From Halogeometricum sp. S3BR5-2 (GTDB taxonomy: Archaea > Halobacteriota > Halobacteria > Halobacteriales > Haloferacaceae): a stretch of DNA of 64,000 bases. This document shows positions 43,246 through 52,220 of this stretch, in pieces. Numbering within the stretch: position 1 is the first letter of the stretch; each line of letters begins with the position of its first letter. A model generated the notes under the pieces. The model had not been told where the DNA came from. It saw only the letters and a list, made by a program, of their open reading frames with translations, and searched no databases. The translations under genes were made by a program, and so were the position numbers. The stretch spans positions 558,001 through 622,000 of the forward strand of contig NZ_JAMQOQ010000001.1 in assembly GCF_031624635.1 (NCBI RefSeq), read 5' to 3'.

Positions 43246-44424
43246 ATGACCGACCCGACCGTCTCGAACCGGGTGGCCGAGATAGAACCGCAGCAGATTC
43301 GGACGCTGTTCGACCTCGCGAACGCGCACGACGGCGAGGACGTCGTCCACCTCGAAGTCGGCGAACCCGACTTCCCGACGCCCGACCACGTCGTCGACGC
43401 GGCGGTGCGGGCGGCGCGGGACGGCGAGACGAACTACACGCCGAACGCGGGTATCGACCCGCTCAGGGAGGCCGTCGCGGAGACGCTCCGGGAACGCGGC
43501 GCCGACGCCGACGCCGACCGAGTGGTCGTGACCACCGGCGGCGTGGAGGCGCTCTACCTCACGCTCCTGACCGCCACCGACCCCGGCGACGAGGTGGTCG
43601 TCCCGACGCCCGCGTGGCCGAACCCGCTCTCGCAGACGGAGTTGGCCGGCGCCGACCCCGTCGAGGTGCCCCTGCCCGCGGCCGAGGACTTCGCGTTCGA
43701 CGCCGACCGCGTGATAGACGCGATGTCGGACCGGACGGGGGCCGTCGTGCTCACCTCGCCGTCGAACCCGACCGGCCGGGTGTTCGACGCCGGGGAGATG
43801 GAACGGGTCGTCGAGGCCGCCGCCGAACGCGACGCCTACGTCGTCGCCGACGAGGTGTACCACGAACTCACGTACGACCGCCCCCAGCCGAGTCTGGCGT
43901 CCGTCACCGACCACCCGGACCGCGTCGTCACCGTCGGCTCCTGCTCGAAGACGTACGCGATGACCGGGTGGCGCGTGGGGTGGCTGGCCGGCCCGGAACC
44001 GGTGACGGCGGCCGCGACGAAGATACACGAGAGCACCACCTCCTGCGTGAACACGCCCGCACAGTACGCCGCTCTCGCGGCGCTCACCGGCCCAACGGCG
44101 CCCGTACAGGAGATGAAGGCGGCGTTCGAACGGCGGCGGGACCGCTTCGTCGAACGGGTGGCGGCGATTCCCGGCGTCTCGATGGGGACCCCCGAGGGGG
44201 CGTTCTACGCGTTCGTCGACGTGACCGACCTCCCCGGGTCGAGCATGGACGTCGCGAAGCGACTGCTGTACGAGTACGACGTCGTCGCCGCCCCCGGAAG
44301 CGCGTTCGGCCGCGGCGGCGAGGGCTACCTCCGGTTCAGTTTCGCCAACGACGTCGAACGCATCGACCTCGGGATGGACCGCTTCGAGCGCATGGTCCGA
44401 AACGAGCGCGGCGACGCGGCGTGA
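43246..44424 (+). CDS. PLP-dependent aminotransferase, class I/II
   Basis: The 392-residue fold-type I aminotransferase starts MTDPTVSNRVAEIEPQQIRT. Pyridoxal phosphate would attach to K235 in GSCSKTYAMTGWRVGW. Other cofactor contacts are TTGGVEALYLTLL, the SPSNPTGRVFD loop, and DEVYHELTYD. It resembles aspartate aminotransferases of archaea in the order and spacing of these motifs, but the exact amino acid/oxo-acid pair is not fixed. It is 82 bp downstream of the beta-helix gene in the same direction. Confidence 0.92.
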   Translation: MTDPTVSNRVAEIEPQQIRTLFDLANAHDGEDVVHLEVGEPDFPTPDHVVDAAVRAARDGETNYTPNAGIDPLREAVAETLRERGADADADRVVVTTGGVEALYLTLLTATDPGDEVVVPTPAWPNPLSQTELAGADPVEVPLPAAEDFAFDADRVIDAMSDRTGAVVLTSPSNPTGRVFDAGEMERVVEAAAERDAYVVADEVYHELTYDRPQPSLASVTDHPDRVVTVGSCSKTYAMTGWRVGWLAGPEPVTAAATKIHESTTSCVNTPAQYAALAALTGPTAPVQEMKAAFERRRDRFVERVAAIPGVSMGTPEGAFYAFVDVTDLPGSSMDVAKRLLYEYDVVAAPGSAFGRGGEGYLRFSFANDVERIDLGMDRFERMVRNERGDAA

Positions 44425-44553
44425 GTAGGACGGTCCGTTACGGATGACGAGGCGAGAGCGGCATCTTATTTCGTATTCATCACTAATTTCGCGCTCGGAT
44501 TTCGGATTCGACCGGGAGCTTTGTTAGGCTGGACGCCGGTAGTCCACTCGAAC

Positions 44554-45255
44554 ATGTCCGCACAGACGATACTCGTCCCCGTTCAGTTCCCCGACCCCGA
44601 ACCGTTCCCCTCCACGTTCGTCGACGCCTTCTCCTCCTGTCGAGTCGTGCTCCTCGGCCTCGACGAGGAGGCCGACAGCCTCGACGAGGACGAACGCCAC
44701 CGCCGGGAGATAGAGGCGTACCACACGCTGTACAACCTCGCCGCCCAGTTCGTCCGCCGCGGCGAGACGGCCGACGTGGAGTACGTTATCGGCGAGGACG
44801 CCCACGACGCGTGGACGCGCGTCGCGGAGGAACGCGACGTGGACGCCCTCCTCGTCCCGAAGCCGCTGACGACGCTGGCGCGCATCCTCGTGCCGGTCCG
44901 CGACGAGAAGTTCGCCGGACCCATCGCGGACTTCCTGAGCGGTCTCAACCAGGACGTGCTCGTCCACACCACGCTGTTCTACGCCGCCGAGTCCGAGGAG
45001 GACGTCGAGGCGGGCGAGGAACTGCTCGACGGCGTGCGCGAGCAACTCGTCGAGGCGGGCTACCCCGAACTGCGTACGGACACGGAGGTAGTCGTCGGCG
45101 ACGACGCGCCGTTCGAAATCGGGAAGGCCGCGTCGGGCTACGACCTCCTCGTGATGGGCGAGACGCAGGACCCCTCCTTCGAGCGCGTCTTCGGGAAGAC
45201 CTACGACTCCATCGCCGAGGAGACGGACCACCCCATCGTGGTCGTGCGGGAGTAG
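44554..45255 (+). CDS. Two-domain universal stress protein
   Basis: This 233-residue protein starts at ATG 44554 (MSAQTILVPVQFPDPEPFPS). It has two Usp-like alpha/beta halves: the first with TILVPVQ and VDALLVPKPL, the second with RILVPVRDEKFAG and YDLLVMGETQDPSFERVFG, ending DHPIVVVRE. The glycine-rich ATP signature is replaced by GETQDPSFERVFGKT, so ATP binding is uncertain. It lies 136 bp upstream of trkA in the same direction. Coupling of Usp proteins to cation transporters is common, so a regulatory link is inferred. Confidence 0.82.
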   Translation: MSAQTILVPVQFPDPEPFPSTFVDAFSSCRVVLLGLDEEADSLDEDERHRREIEAYHTLYNLAAQFVRRGETADVEYVIGEDAHDAWTRVAEERDVDALLVPKPLTTLARILVPVRDEKFAGPIADFLSGLNQDVLVHTTLFYAAESEEDVEAGEELLDGVREQLVEAGYPELRTDTEVVVGDDAPFEIGKAASGYDLLVMGETQDPSFERVFGKTYDSIAEETDHPIVVVRE

Positions 45256-45390
45256 AACAACCGTCTCTGGTCTCCGTCCCGCGGACGAACCGGAGTAGCG
45301 GTCGCGGCGAGTCCTCCGAGTCGAAGGCGATAAGGCTCATACCGATCCGCCGTAATCCTCGTCCATGAACGACACGGGAGGCGGCCCCCG

Positions 45391-46728
45391 ATGCGGATAA
45401 TCATCGTCGGGGCCGGCGAAGTCGGATCGAACATCGCGTCCAGCCTCGCGTCGGCGCACGAGGTAGTCGTGGTCGACCGTGACCCCGAACGCGTGGAGGA
45501 ACTCACGTACTCGCTGGACGTGCTCGCGAAGGAGGGCGACGGAACGTCCCTCGAGACGCTGGAGGACGCCGGACTCGACCGGGCCGACCTGATCATCGCC
45601 AGCACGGACGTCGACGAGAGCAACCTCGCGATCTGCGGCACGGCGAAGACCGTCGCCGACCCGTTCACGATCGCGCGCGTCAAGAACGTGAGCCTCTTCG
45701 ACACTTGGAAACGGTCGCAGAACGCGTTCAGCGTGAACTTCATGGTGTGTTCGACGTCCCTCACCGCCGAGGAGGTCGCGCAGGTCGTCGAACTGCCGCT
45801 CTCGCTCGACGTCGACCGGTTCGCCCACGAACTCGTTCAGATGACGGAGTTCCGCATCGTCGAGGGGAGCCCGCTGGTCGGGCAGACGATTCGAGAGGCC
45901 GACCGGACCGACGCGCTCACGTTCGCGGCCGTCCTCCGGGACGACGATATCATCATCCCGCACGGCGAGACGACGTTCGCCGCCGGGGACAAGGTGGTCG
46001 TCATCGGGAGCCCCGACGGGGTGTCCGAGTTCGCGCTGCTAGCCGTGCCCGACGAGATGCCGAAAGACGTGAGCAACGTGTTCGTCATCGGCGGAAGCGA
46101 GGTCGGCGTTCACGTCGCTCGGCGGCTCCACGACCGGGGTATCGACGTCCGCCTCATCGAGCAGGACGAACGGCGCGCGGCGGAGGTGGCCGAAGAGCTT
46201 CCGGAGGTCGTCGTCCTGAACAACGACGCGACCGACACCGAGTTCCTCGAACGGGAGAACTTCGGGAAGTCGAGCACCGTCGTCACCGCGCTCGAAAACG
46301 ATCAGAAGAACCTCATGGTCTCGCTCCTCGCCAAGCGGTTGGGCGTACAGCGGACCATCTCGGTGATCGAATCCGAGGAGTACCGGGACCTGTTCGAGGA
46401 GGTCGGCGTGGACGTGCCGATAAACCCCCAGATACTGACCGGCGAGGAGATCGCCCGGTTCACCCGCGAGCAGATCGCCGAGAAACTCTCGTTCATCGGG
46501 GACGACCGCGCGGAGGTCGTCGAGATAGAAGTCGACGAGGAGAGCGCGCTCGCGAACCGCACCGTCGAGGAGTCGATAGCCGAACTCCCGGACCACGTCG
46601 TCATCGGTGCGATCGCGCGCGACGACGAGATGGTGACGCCGCGAGGACAGACGCGGATTCGGGTCGGCGATCACGTCATCATGTTCATCGAGGCCGACGT
46701 CAGAGAACGGGTCCTCGCCGCCGTGTAG
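45391..46728 (+). CDS. trkA: Trk potassium transport subunit TrkA
   Basis: This 445-residue protein is made of two RCK units. The first opens MRIIIVGAGEVGSNIASSLA (NAD-binding GxGxxG) followed by a TrkA-C part (TEFRIVEGSPLVGQTIREA). The second opens VFVIGGSEVGVHVARRL and ends with its own TrkA-C (VEIEVDEESALANRTVEES). It binds NAD(H) and gates TrkH on the inner membrane face. Length and double layout are typical. TrkH is the next gene, converging from the other strand with 24 bp between stops. Confidence 0.95.
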   Translation: MRIIIVGAGEVGSNIASSLASAHEVVVVDRDPERVEELTYSLDVLAKEGDGTSLETLEDAGLDRADLIIASTDVDESNLAICGTAKTVADPFTIARVKNVSLFDTWKRSQNAFSVNFMVCSTSLTAEEVAQVVELPLSLDVDRFAHELVQMTEFRIVEGSPLVGQTIREADRTDALTFAAVLRDDDIIIPHGETTFAAGDKVVVIGSPDGVSEFALLAVPDEMPKDVSNVFVIGGSEVGVHVARRLHDRGIDVRLIEQDERRAAEVAEELPEVVVLNNDATDTEFLERENFGKSSTVVTALENDQKNLMVSLLAKRLGVQRTISVIESEEYRDLFEEVGVDVPINPQILTGEEIARFTREQIAEKLSFIGDDRAEVVEIEVDEESALANRTVEESIAELPDHVVIGAIARDDEMVTPRGQTRIRVGDHVIMFIEADVRERVLAAV

Positions 46729-46752
46729 GTCGAAGAGCGGGTCGGCGAGACC

Positions 46753-48327
46753 TCACCGGCGCCAGTAGGACGGGGTGAGCACGATGAGCACGGACAGGAC
46801 CTCCAGCCGTCCGATCCACATCAGAAATACCATGTACAGCTTCGCCGCCGGAGAGAACGGAAGGAAGTTGTTCATCGGACCGACGATTCCGACTCCGGGG
46901 CCGACGTTGCCCAGCGTCGCGATGGAGGCGCTCACCGCCTCGATGGCCGAGAGGTCGAGACCGACCCGAAGGCCGTCGAGGTAGAGCAACACCGAGGAGA
47001 CGGCGAAGATGACGAGGAAGGTGACCACGAACACCAAGACGCTCCTGAGCGTGTCGTCGTCGACTGCTCCGTCGGAGAGGTTGAGGGGGCGGACCGCCTC
47101 GGGGTGGACCGACTGGAACAGTTCGCGCGACAGCGACTTCCGGATCAGATACCACCGGACGATCTTTATCGACCCCGCCGCGGACCCGGCCGACCCGCCG
47201 AGGAACATCGCGAAGAGGAGCGCTAGCTGTGCCGACTGGTCCCACGTGTTGAAGTCCATGCTCGCGTATCCGGTCGTCGTCACGATGGCGACCGTCTGGA
47301 ACACGGCCTGCCGAAGGGCGTTCTCGAAGTCACCCGCGACCGGCGCGATCCGCGGCACCTCCGCGAGTCCGACGCCGGTGAACAGTAGTCCGGTGAAGAG
47401 AGCGCTGACGGCCGCCATCGCCACGAGATACGACCGGAACTCCACGTTCTTCACGAGACGCCGGGGTTCGCCTCTGAGGACGTACCAAAAGAGCGCGAAG
47501 TTGGTCCCGGCGACGATCATGAACGCGGTGACCGCCCACTGGACGGCCGGCGAGAACGCTTCGACGCTCCGGGCTTCGGGGGAGAATCCGCCGGTCGGAA
47601 GCGTCGTCAGCGCGTGAGAGACGGCGTTGTAGAAGTCCATGTTGGGCGCGACCCCGAGCAGGTGAAGCCCGTAGTAGACGACGACGGCGAGGACGGTGAA
47701 CCCGGCGTAGATACCCCACAGCGCGCGGGCGGTGTCCTGAATGCGGGGTGTGAGCTTCTCGACCGTCAGGCCCGGCGACTCCTCTCTGATGACTTGGGCG
47801 CCCCCGACCGACAGTTCGGGGAGAATCGCGATCATGAGAACGAGAATCCCCATGCCGCCGAGCCACTGTGTCAGCTGACGCCACATGAGTATCGACCGCG
47901 AGTGGCGCTCGAACGAGATTTCTCCGAGGAGCGTCGACCCCGTCGTCGTGAACCCGCTCATGCTCTCGAACAGCGCGTTCACGGGCTGTGCGACGGTCCC
48001 GTTGCCGGCGATGAGGTACGGGAGCATACCGACGACGGGGACGACGAGCCACGTGAGACTCACGAACAGGAACCCCTCTCTGTGACCGAGGTCGGGGTCG
48101 GGGCGGAGTCGTTCGAGGGAGAACCCGACGCCGACCATCACGGCCGACGTGACGACGAACGGGAGGATACTCTCGCCGTAGTAGAGGGCGACGACGATGG
48201 GAAGCAGCGGCGTGATAGCCAGATACTGGAGTACTTTCCCGATGAAGCTCAGGCTCGAACGATAGTCTACATATTTGTCGAGAGCGGACCCCGGAATGCT
48301 CCTCGACCCGGGAAGGCTAGGACTCAT
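46753..48327 (-). CDS. trkH: Trk potassium transporter TrkH
   Basis: This 524-residue transporter starts at ATG 48327 (MSPSLPGSRSIPGSALDKYV), set by the TATA box at 48351. It has the eight-helix TrkH/KtrB fold with four pore loops, including ESMSGFTTTGSTLL, ALTTLPTGGFSP, QTVAIVTTTGYASMDF and SIATLGNVGPGVG. Each carries the conserved filter Gly. With TrkA it imports potassium, the main compatible ion in haloarchaea. The two genes converge rather than form an operon. Confidence 0.94.
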   Translation of the reverse strand: MSPSLPGSRSIPGSALDKYVDYRSSLSFIGKVLQYLAITPLLPIVVALYYGESILPFVVTSAVMVGVGFSLERLRPDPDLGHREGFLFVSLTWLVVPVVGMLPYLIAGNGTVAQPVNALFESMSGFTTTGSTLLGEISFERHSRSILMWRQLTQWLGGMGILVLMIAILPELSVGGAQVIREESPGLTVEKLTPRIQDTARALWGIYAGFTVLAVVVYYGLHLLGVAPNMDFYNAVSHALTTLPTGGFSPEARSVEAFSPAVQWAVTAFMIVAGTNFALFWYVLRGEPRRLVKNVEFRSYLVAMAAVSALFTGLLFTGVGLAEVPRIAPVAGDFENALRQAVFQTVAIVTTTGYASMDFNTWDQSAQLALLFAMFLGGSAGSAAGSIKIVRWYLIRKSLSRELFQSVHPEAVRPLNLSDGAVDDDTLRSVLVFVVTFLVIFAVSSVLLYLDGLRVGLDLSAIEAVSASIATLGNVGPGVGIVGPMNNFLPFSPAAKLYMVFLMWIGRLEVLSVLIVLTPSYWRR

Positions 48328-48350
48328 TGATTTCGTACTTAAATAGCGAG

Positions 48351-48358
48351 GTAATAAG
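48351..48358 (-). promoter_or_regulatory. TATA box of trkH
   Basis: Minus-strand CTTATTAC is centred 27 bp before ATG 48327. It fixes that start against two longer in-frame ATGs, which would place the box inside the message. Confidence 0.6.
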
Positions 48359-48625
48359 GCATTTGGCATATCGGGAGCGACGGTGTTCCGACGAGAGAGT
48401 GCGTCCACGGCATCGGAACGGCGGCGGGACCCGCTCCGTGTCTTCGACTACGGCCGATAACCTCCGTTCTCTCACAGAATCGCAAGCAGGCGGCGACCCG
48501 CGCTTGAAATTCTGTTGAACTCCCTTCTGTGAAGGAGTAATCTCTAAGCCAGAAATGGCGAATCCGTCCGTCTCAGAGCCCGTACCTTGCGGTCGTGAAC
48601 CCTTGTTATGACGGAGGTATAGTAG

Positions 48626-48697
48626 TGGACTCGCCGGGATTTGAACCCGGGGCCTCTCCCATGCCAAGGGAGTGATCTACCACTGATCTACGAGCCC
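48626..48697 (-). tRNA. tRNA-Ala (anticodon GGC)
   Basis: On the minus strand a 72-nt cloverleaf is complete: acceptor GGGCTCG/CGAGTCC (one G-T wobble) with discriminator A, anticodon stem CTCCC/GGGAG around loop TTGGCAT (anticodon GGC, reads GCC), T-stem CCGGG/CCCGG with TTCAAAT. There is no intron and no encoded CCA. The 298-bp space between it and trkH holds the trkH promoter and a stem (CTCCC/GGGAG-type, 48519-48537), otherwise nothing clear. Confidence 0.93.
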
Positions 48698-48926
48698 TCG
48701 AACGCATCAAATCGTTTCCCGGTGTCGGTATTAAGGCCTTCGACTCGGAGCGCTCGACCCCGTGTCGCAACGCTTTTCCCTCGGTCGGGGCAGGGTACAG
48801 ACGGGAACAGCACGGCCGCAAATCTGACTCGCCGCGCCTCGCGCGGCTCGGGATTGCGGAAGTGCGCGACCGTTCGCGGTCGCCAGTCACGCCTTTCTGC
48901 GGTCTGTGCCGTTCCAACCTATACCA

Positions 48927-49391
48927 ATGGCACGAATGCACACCCGCCGCCGCGGTCAGTCCGGTTCGGACAAGCCCGTGGCAGACGACCCCCCGGAGTG
49001 GAGCGACGTCGACGCCGAGGACATCGAGTCCCGCGTCGTCGAACTCGCGGAGCAGGGCGACGAGCCCAGTCAGATCGGTCTGAAGCTTCGCGACGAGGGC
49101 GTCAAGGGGACGCCCGTCCCGGACGTGAAACTCGCGACCGGGAAGAAGATAACCACCATCCTCGAGGAGAACGACGCCGCGCCCGAACTTCCGGAGGACC
49201 TCCGGAACCTGATGGAGCGCGCCATCCGACTCCGCGAGCACATGGAGGAGAACTCGCAGGACATGCAGAACAAGCGAGCGCTCCAGAACACCGAGTCGAA
49301 GATTCGCCGCCTCGTCAACTACTACCGCGGCGACGAACTCGACGAGGACTTCACGTACAGCTACGACGTCGCCGTCGAACTCCTCGAATAA
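48927..49391 (+). CDS. rps15: 30S ribosomal protein S15
   Basis: This 154-residue archaeal S15 starts at ATG 48927 (MARMHTRRRGQSGSDKPVAD). The archaeal N-terminal extension carries PPEWSDVDAEDIESRVVELA. The conserved S15 helical part holds MERAIRLREHMEENSQDMQNK then KIRRLVNYYRGDELDEDFTY. It binds the central 16S rRNA region early in 30S assembly. It heads a likely operon with the RecJ-like, Pcc1 and S3Ae genes: short gap, then overlapping starts and stops. Confidence 0.94.
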   Translation: MARMHTRRRGQSGSDKPVADDPPEWSDVDAEDIESRVVELAEQGDEPSQIGLKLRDEGVKGTPVPDVKLATGKKITTILEENDAAPELPEDLRNLMERAIRLREHMEENSQDMQNKRALQNTESKIRRLVNYYRGDELDEDFTYSYDVAVELLE

Positions 49392-49411
49392 CGCGATAGC
49401 CGCTCTCTCGA

Positions 49412-50614
49412 ATGTCCGCACGACCCGACCACACCCGCGCGCCGGACGCCCCCGCCGAGAGCGTCGCGTCCGCGCTGGCCGACGCCTCGTTCGTTCGGGT
49501 CGTCTGCCGAGCGGAGGGCGACGCCCTCGCGGCCGGCGGACTGCTCGCCCGCGCCCTTCGGCGCGCCGGCGTGCCGTTCCACGTTCGGACCGGCGCGTTC
49601 GCCCCGCGGGCGGCGCCGCCGGACGGCGACGGGATGCTGGTCGCCGTCGGACTCGACGCGCCGGGGGCTGACCAGACGGTCGCACCCGGCGACGGGACGA
49701 CGAGCCTCCGCGCGCACGAAATCGCGTCGGCGCTGACCCCCGAGGGCGAACCGGGACCGAACCCGGTGCTCGCCCTCGCGGGCGTCGTCGCCGCCGGCGA
49801 ACACCCGGGCGCCGCGGACGGAAGCCTGCTCTCCGTCGCCGAGGAGACGGGCGCCGTCGCGCGACGCCCCGGCGTCGCCGCGCCCGTCGCGGACCTCGCG
49901 GACGGACTCGCGCACACGACGCTGGCGCACGCGTCGTTCTCCGGGAACCGGGAGGCGGCCGGCGCCGCCCTCGCGGAACTCGATCTGCCGGCCGACCTCG
50001 ACGAGGCGTCCCACCGGCGACTCGCGTCGCTGGTCGCCCTCGACGTGGCCGGCGACGAGAACGCCACCGAACGCGCCGCCGAGGCGGTCGAACGCGCGCT
50101 GCATCCGTACGCGACGCCGGACGCGCCGTTCGCCACGCTCGGCGGCTACGCCGACGTGCTGGACGCCGTCGCCCGGGAGCGACCCGGAACCGGCGTCGCC
50201 GTGGCGCTCGGACACGACGCGCGCGTGCCCGCCCTCGACGCGTGGCGGGACCACGCCGCGGCGGCCCACCGCGCCCTTCGCGGGGCGCACGTCGGGCGCT
50301 ACGAGGGCGTTCAGGTCGTCCGCGCGCCCGAGGAAGTGGCCGGACGCGTCGGCCGTCTCGCCACCGTCGCCCGACTCTGCCGCGACTTCCGCTCGCCCGA
50401 ACCGACGGCCTTGGTCCTCGGCGACGGCGTGGCGGCGCTCGCGGCGGTCGACGGCGGCGCGGCGGACGCGGCGTCGGCCCTCGCCGAGGAGTTCGGCAGT
50501 GGCGACGAAGACGGCGGCGCGTGGGCGGGCGACGCCCGTCGCGCGGTCGTCAGATTCGGCGCGGACGCGCCGGAGGCCGAGGTCATCGCGGCCGTCAGGG
50601 AGGCCCTGACGTGA
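49412..50614 (+). CDS. RecJ-like (DHH-superfamily) protein lacking catalytic motifs
   Basis: This 400-residue protein sits 20 bp after S15. Its N-terminus (SFVRVVCRAEGDALAAGGLL) aligns by position with the HxDxDG motif of DHH phosphoesterases, but the His and both metal Asp are not kept. The DHH triplet itself is absent where the LDAPGADQTVAPG segment stands. The C-terminal half has the long Ala-rich helices usual for RecJ relatives. I infer a catalytically inactive RecJ-family protein, similar in concept to Cdc45 or archaeal RecJ-type partners of the replisome. The stop overlaps the Pcc1 start by four bases. Confidence 0.7.
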   Translation: MSARPDHTRAPDAPAESVASALADASFVRVVCRAEGDALAAGGLLARALRRAGVPFHVRTGAFAPRAAPPDGDGMLVAVGLDAPGADQTVAPGDGTTSLRAHEIASALTPEGEPGPNPVLALAGVVAAGEHPGAADGSLLSVAEETGAVARRPGVAAPVADLADGLAHTTLAHASFSGNREAAGAALAELDLPADLDEASHRRLASLVALDVAGDENATERAAEAVERALHPYATPDAPFATLGGYADVLDAVARERPGTGVAVALGHDARVPALDAWRDHAAAAHRALRGAHVGRYEGVQVVRAPEEVAGRVGRLATVARLCRDFRSPEPTALVLGDGVAALAAVDGGAADAASALAEEFGSGDEDGGAWAGDARRAVVRFGADAPEAEVIAAVREALT

Positions 50615-50973
50615 CCGACGAACCGGAGCGCGAGCGAGAACAGGAACGAGAGCGAGGACGAGAACGACCGACGAGCGAACGAGCGAGCGAGCGGACGGCG
50701 GACGGCCCGGACTCGGAGGACCGAGTTTCGGCCGACGACCCGTCGACCGCTCGCACCGCCCGCCTGCGGACGACGCACGCCGACGCCGAGAGGGTGGCGG
50801 CGTCGCTCCGCCCGGACAACACCGACTCCATGTCGATGGTCGTCGAGGGGGACGCCCTCGTGACGACCGTCGAACGGGAGACGACCGGCGGGCTTCAGTC
50901 CACGGTGGACGACACCGTGGTCAACCTGACGGTGGCAGACGCCGTCATCGACACAGCAACCAACAACCTATGA
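50611..50973 (+). CDS. pcc1: KEOPS complex subunit Pcc1
   Basis: The KEOPS subunit Pcc1 is about 80-90 residues; here 120 residues follow GTG 50611 because of a Glu/Arg-rich repeat (EREREQERERGRERPTSERA) at the front. The conserved part is ARTARLRTTHADAERVAASL, DSMSMVVEGDALVTTVERE and VNLTVADAVIDTA, with the typical dimer strands. KEOPS installs t6A37 on ANN-decoding tRNAs together with Kae1, Bud32 and Cgi121, none of which is in the window. It overlaps both neighbours. Confidence 0.85.
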   Translation: MTDEPEREREQERERGRERPTSERASERTADGPDSEDRVSADDPSTARTARLRTTHADAERVAASLRPDNTDSMSMVVEGDALVTTVERETTGGLQSTVDDTVVNLTVADAVIDTATNNL

Positions 50974-51617
50974 GCGAACGATCAGTCTCAAAGCAGAAGC
51001 GCGGAAAGCGATGGTACACCCTCGTCGCGCCCGAGCAGTTCGACCGCGAAGAACTGGGCAAGACGATGGCCGACGAACCCGAGAAGGTGGACGGCCGGAC
51101 CATCGAGGTCACGCTGGGTGACCTCACCGGCGACCAGGGTGCGAACAACACGAAGCTCACCTTCAAGGTGAACGACGTGTCCAGCGACTCGGCGTACACC
51201 GAGTTCATCAAGCACGAACTCGCGCGGGACTACCTCCGTAGTCTCGTCCGCCGCGGCGCCTCGAAGATTTCGGCCAGCATCACGGTGCTGACGAAGGACG
51301 ACTACCGCGTCCAACTCCAGCCCGTGGCGTTCACGACGAAGAAGGCCGACCGAAGCCAAGAGCAGGCCATCCGACGGGTCATGATAGACTACGTCGAGGA
51401 GGCCGCCGAGGACCGCACGTTCGAGGAACTCGTCGACAGCGCCGTCGTCGCCGGGAACCTCTCCTCGGCCATCTACGGCGAGGCGAAGACCATCTACCCG
51501 CTCCGCCGGGTGGAGGTCCAGAAACTCACCCTCGAAGCGCGCCCCGAAGAGGTCGCCGCCGAGGAGGAGGCCGCCGTCGACGTCGACGAGGAAGACGTCG
51601 CAGTCGAAGAGGCGTAA
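50970..51617 (+). CDS. rps3ae: 30S ribosomal protein S3Ae (eS1)
   Basis: This 215-residue eS1/S3Ae starts MSERSVSKQKRGKRWYTLVA. It has LGKTMADEPEKVDGRTIEVT, the domain LTFKVNDVSSDSAYTEFIKH, and IYPLRRVEVQKLTLEARPEE. The last 25 residues are an acidic tail. It is a universal archaeal/eukaryotic small-subunit protein near the mRNA exit. Its ATG overlaps the Pcc1 stop (ATGA), supporting one operon from S15 to S3Ae. Confidence 0.94.
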   Translation: MSERSVSKQKRGKRWYTLVAPEQFDREELGKTMADEPEKVDGRTIEVTLGDLTGDQGANNTKLTFKVNDVSSDSAYTEFIKHELARDYLRSLVRRGASKISASITVLTKDDYRVQLQPVAFTTKKADRSQEQAIRRVMIDYVEEAAEDRTFEELVDSAVVAGNLSSAIYGEAKTIYPLRRVEVQKLTLEARPEEVAAEEEAAVDVDEEDVAVEEA

Positions 51618-51657
51618 GCCTCGCCTCTCAGCGGTCCGGACGACTCCGATTCTCGAC

Positions 51658-51663
51658 TTTTCT
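51658..51663 (+). terminator. Possible T-rich terminator after S3Ae
   Basis: A short TTTTCT tract about 40 bp after the S3Ae stop would suit archaeal termination for the ribosomal operon. It is short, so the call is weak. Confidence 0.35.
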
Positions 51664-51754
51664 CGCGCCCCCGAGCGGCGGCGCTCCGCCGAATCGAGGG
51701 GCGACCGTACGCCGGTCCCCGGCGCGCGTGCGGCCGTCTTCGGTCCGCCTCTCG

Positions 51755-51807
51755 AATATGCAGTTAATATAGAAAGTTATATCTAATATTATTATCACTA
51801 AATCAAT
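51755..51807 (+). promoter_or_regulatory. AT-rich promoter region of the STAS-like gene
   Basis: About 50 bases before ATG 51808 are mostly A/T, with TTATATCTAATATT near 51778-51791 at the leaderless TATA distance. This is unusual in a chromosome of this GC content and suggests a strong or regulated promoter. Confidence 0.55.
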
Positions 51808-52215
51808 ATGTCTGCCAAGACTATCGAACGGACGGCCGAACACACGATAGAACTCGACGACGAACTGGGCGTGCCCGTCTTCACGTGGAACAAGTACGTC
51901 TCGGGCGAGCGGTTCCGCACCGTCGCTCGGGAGTGGGAGTCGTTCATCGAGGAGACGGGGGCCGAGCACTACGTCGTGAACACGCAGAACGTCACCGCCC
52001 ACGACGCGGACGACAAGCAGTGGTTGGCCGAGACGTGGATTCCGTCTCTCATCGGGCACGGCGTCACGTGTGGCGCAGGAGTGTACGCCGACTCCGCCAT
52101 CGCCAGCATGGACATGGGCAGAATCGAGTCCCAGTTGAGCGCCATTGACCCCGGCTTCGAGTTCCGCGTGTTCGCCACCGACTCGGAGGCGAAAAACTGG
52201 CTCGCGGGACAGTAG
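51808..52215 (+). CDS. SpoIIAA/STAS-like small protein
   Basis: The 135-residue protein starts MSAKTIERTAEHTIELDDEL. The core suggests a small alpha/beta fold: FTWNKYVSGERFRTVAREWE, HYVVNTQNVTAHDADDKQWL, YADSAIASMDMGRIESQLSA and FRVFATDSEAKNWLAGQ. The pattern recalls SpoIIAA-like haloarchaeal proteins. It has no signal peptide. A regulatory or lipid-binding role is possible, as for SpoIIAA-like domains, but no phosphorylated Ser is evident. The gene stands alone with an AT-rich promoter. Confidence 0.6.
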   Translation: MSAKTIERTAEHTIELDDELGVPVFTWNKYVSGERFRTVAREWESFIEETGAEHYVVNTQNVTAHDADDKQWLAETWIPSLIGHGVTCGAGVYADSAIASMDMGRIESQLSAIDPGFEFRVFATDSEAKNWLAGQ

Positions 52216-52220
52216 CGCGG

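Noticed and set aside
48519-48537. Stem after tRNA-Ala as a separate small RNA
   Set aside because: It is a single short imperfect hairpin without a promoter or further structure. A terminator or chance stem is more likely.
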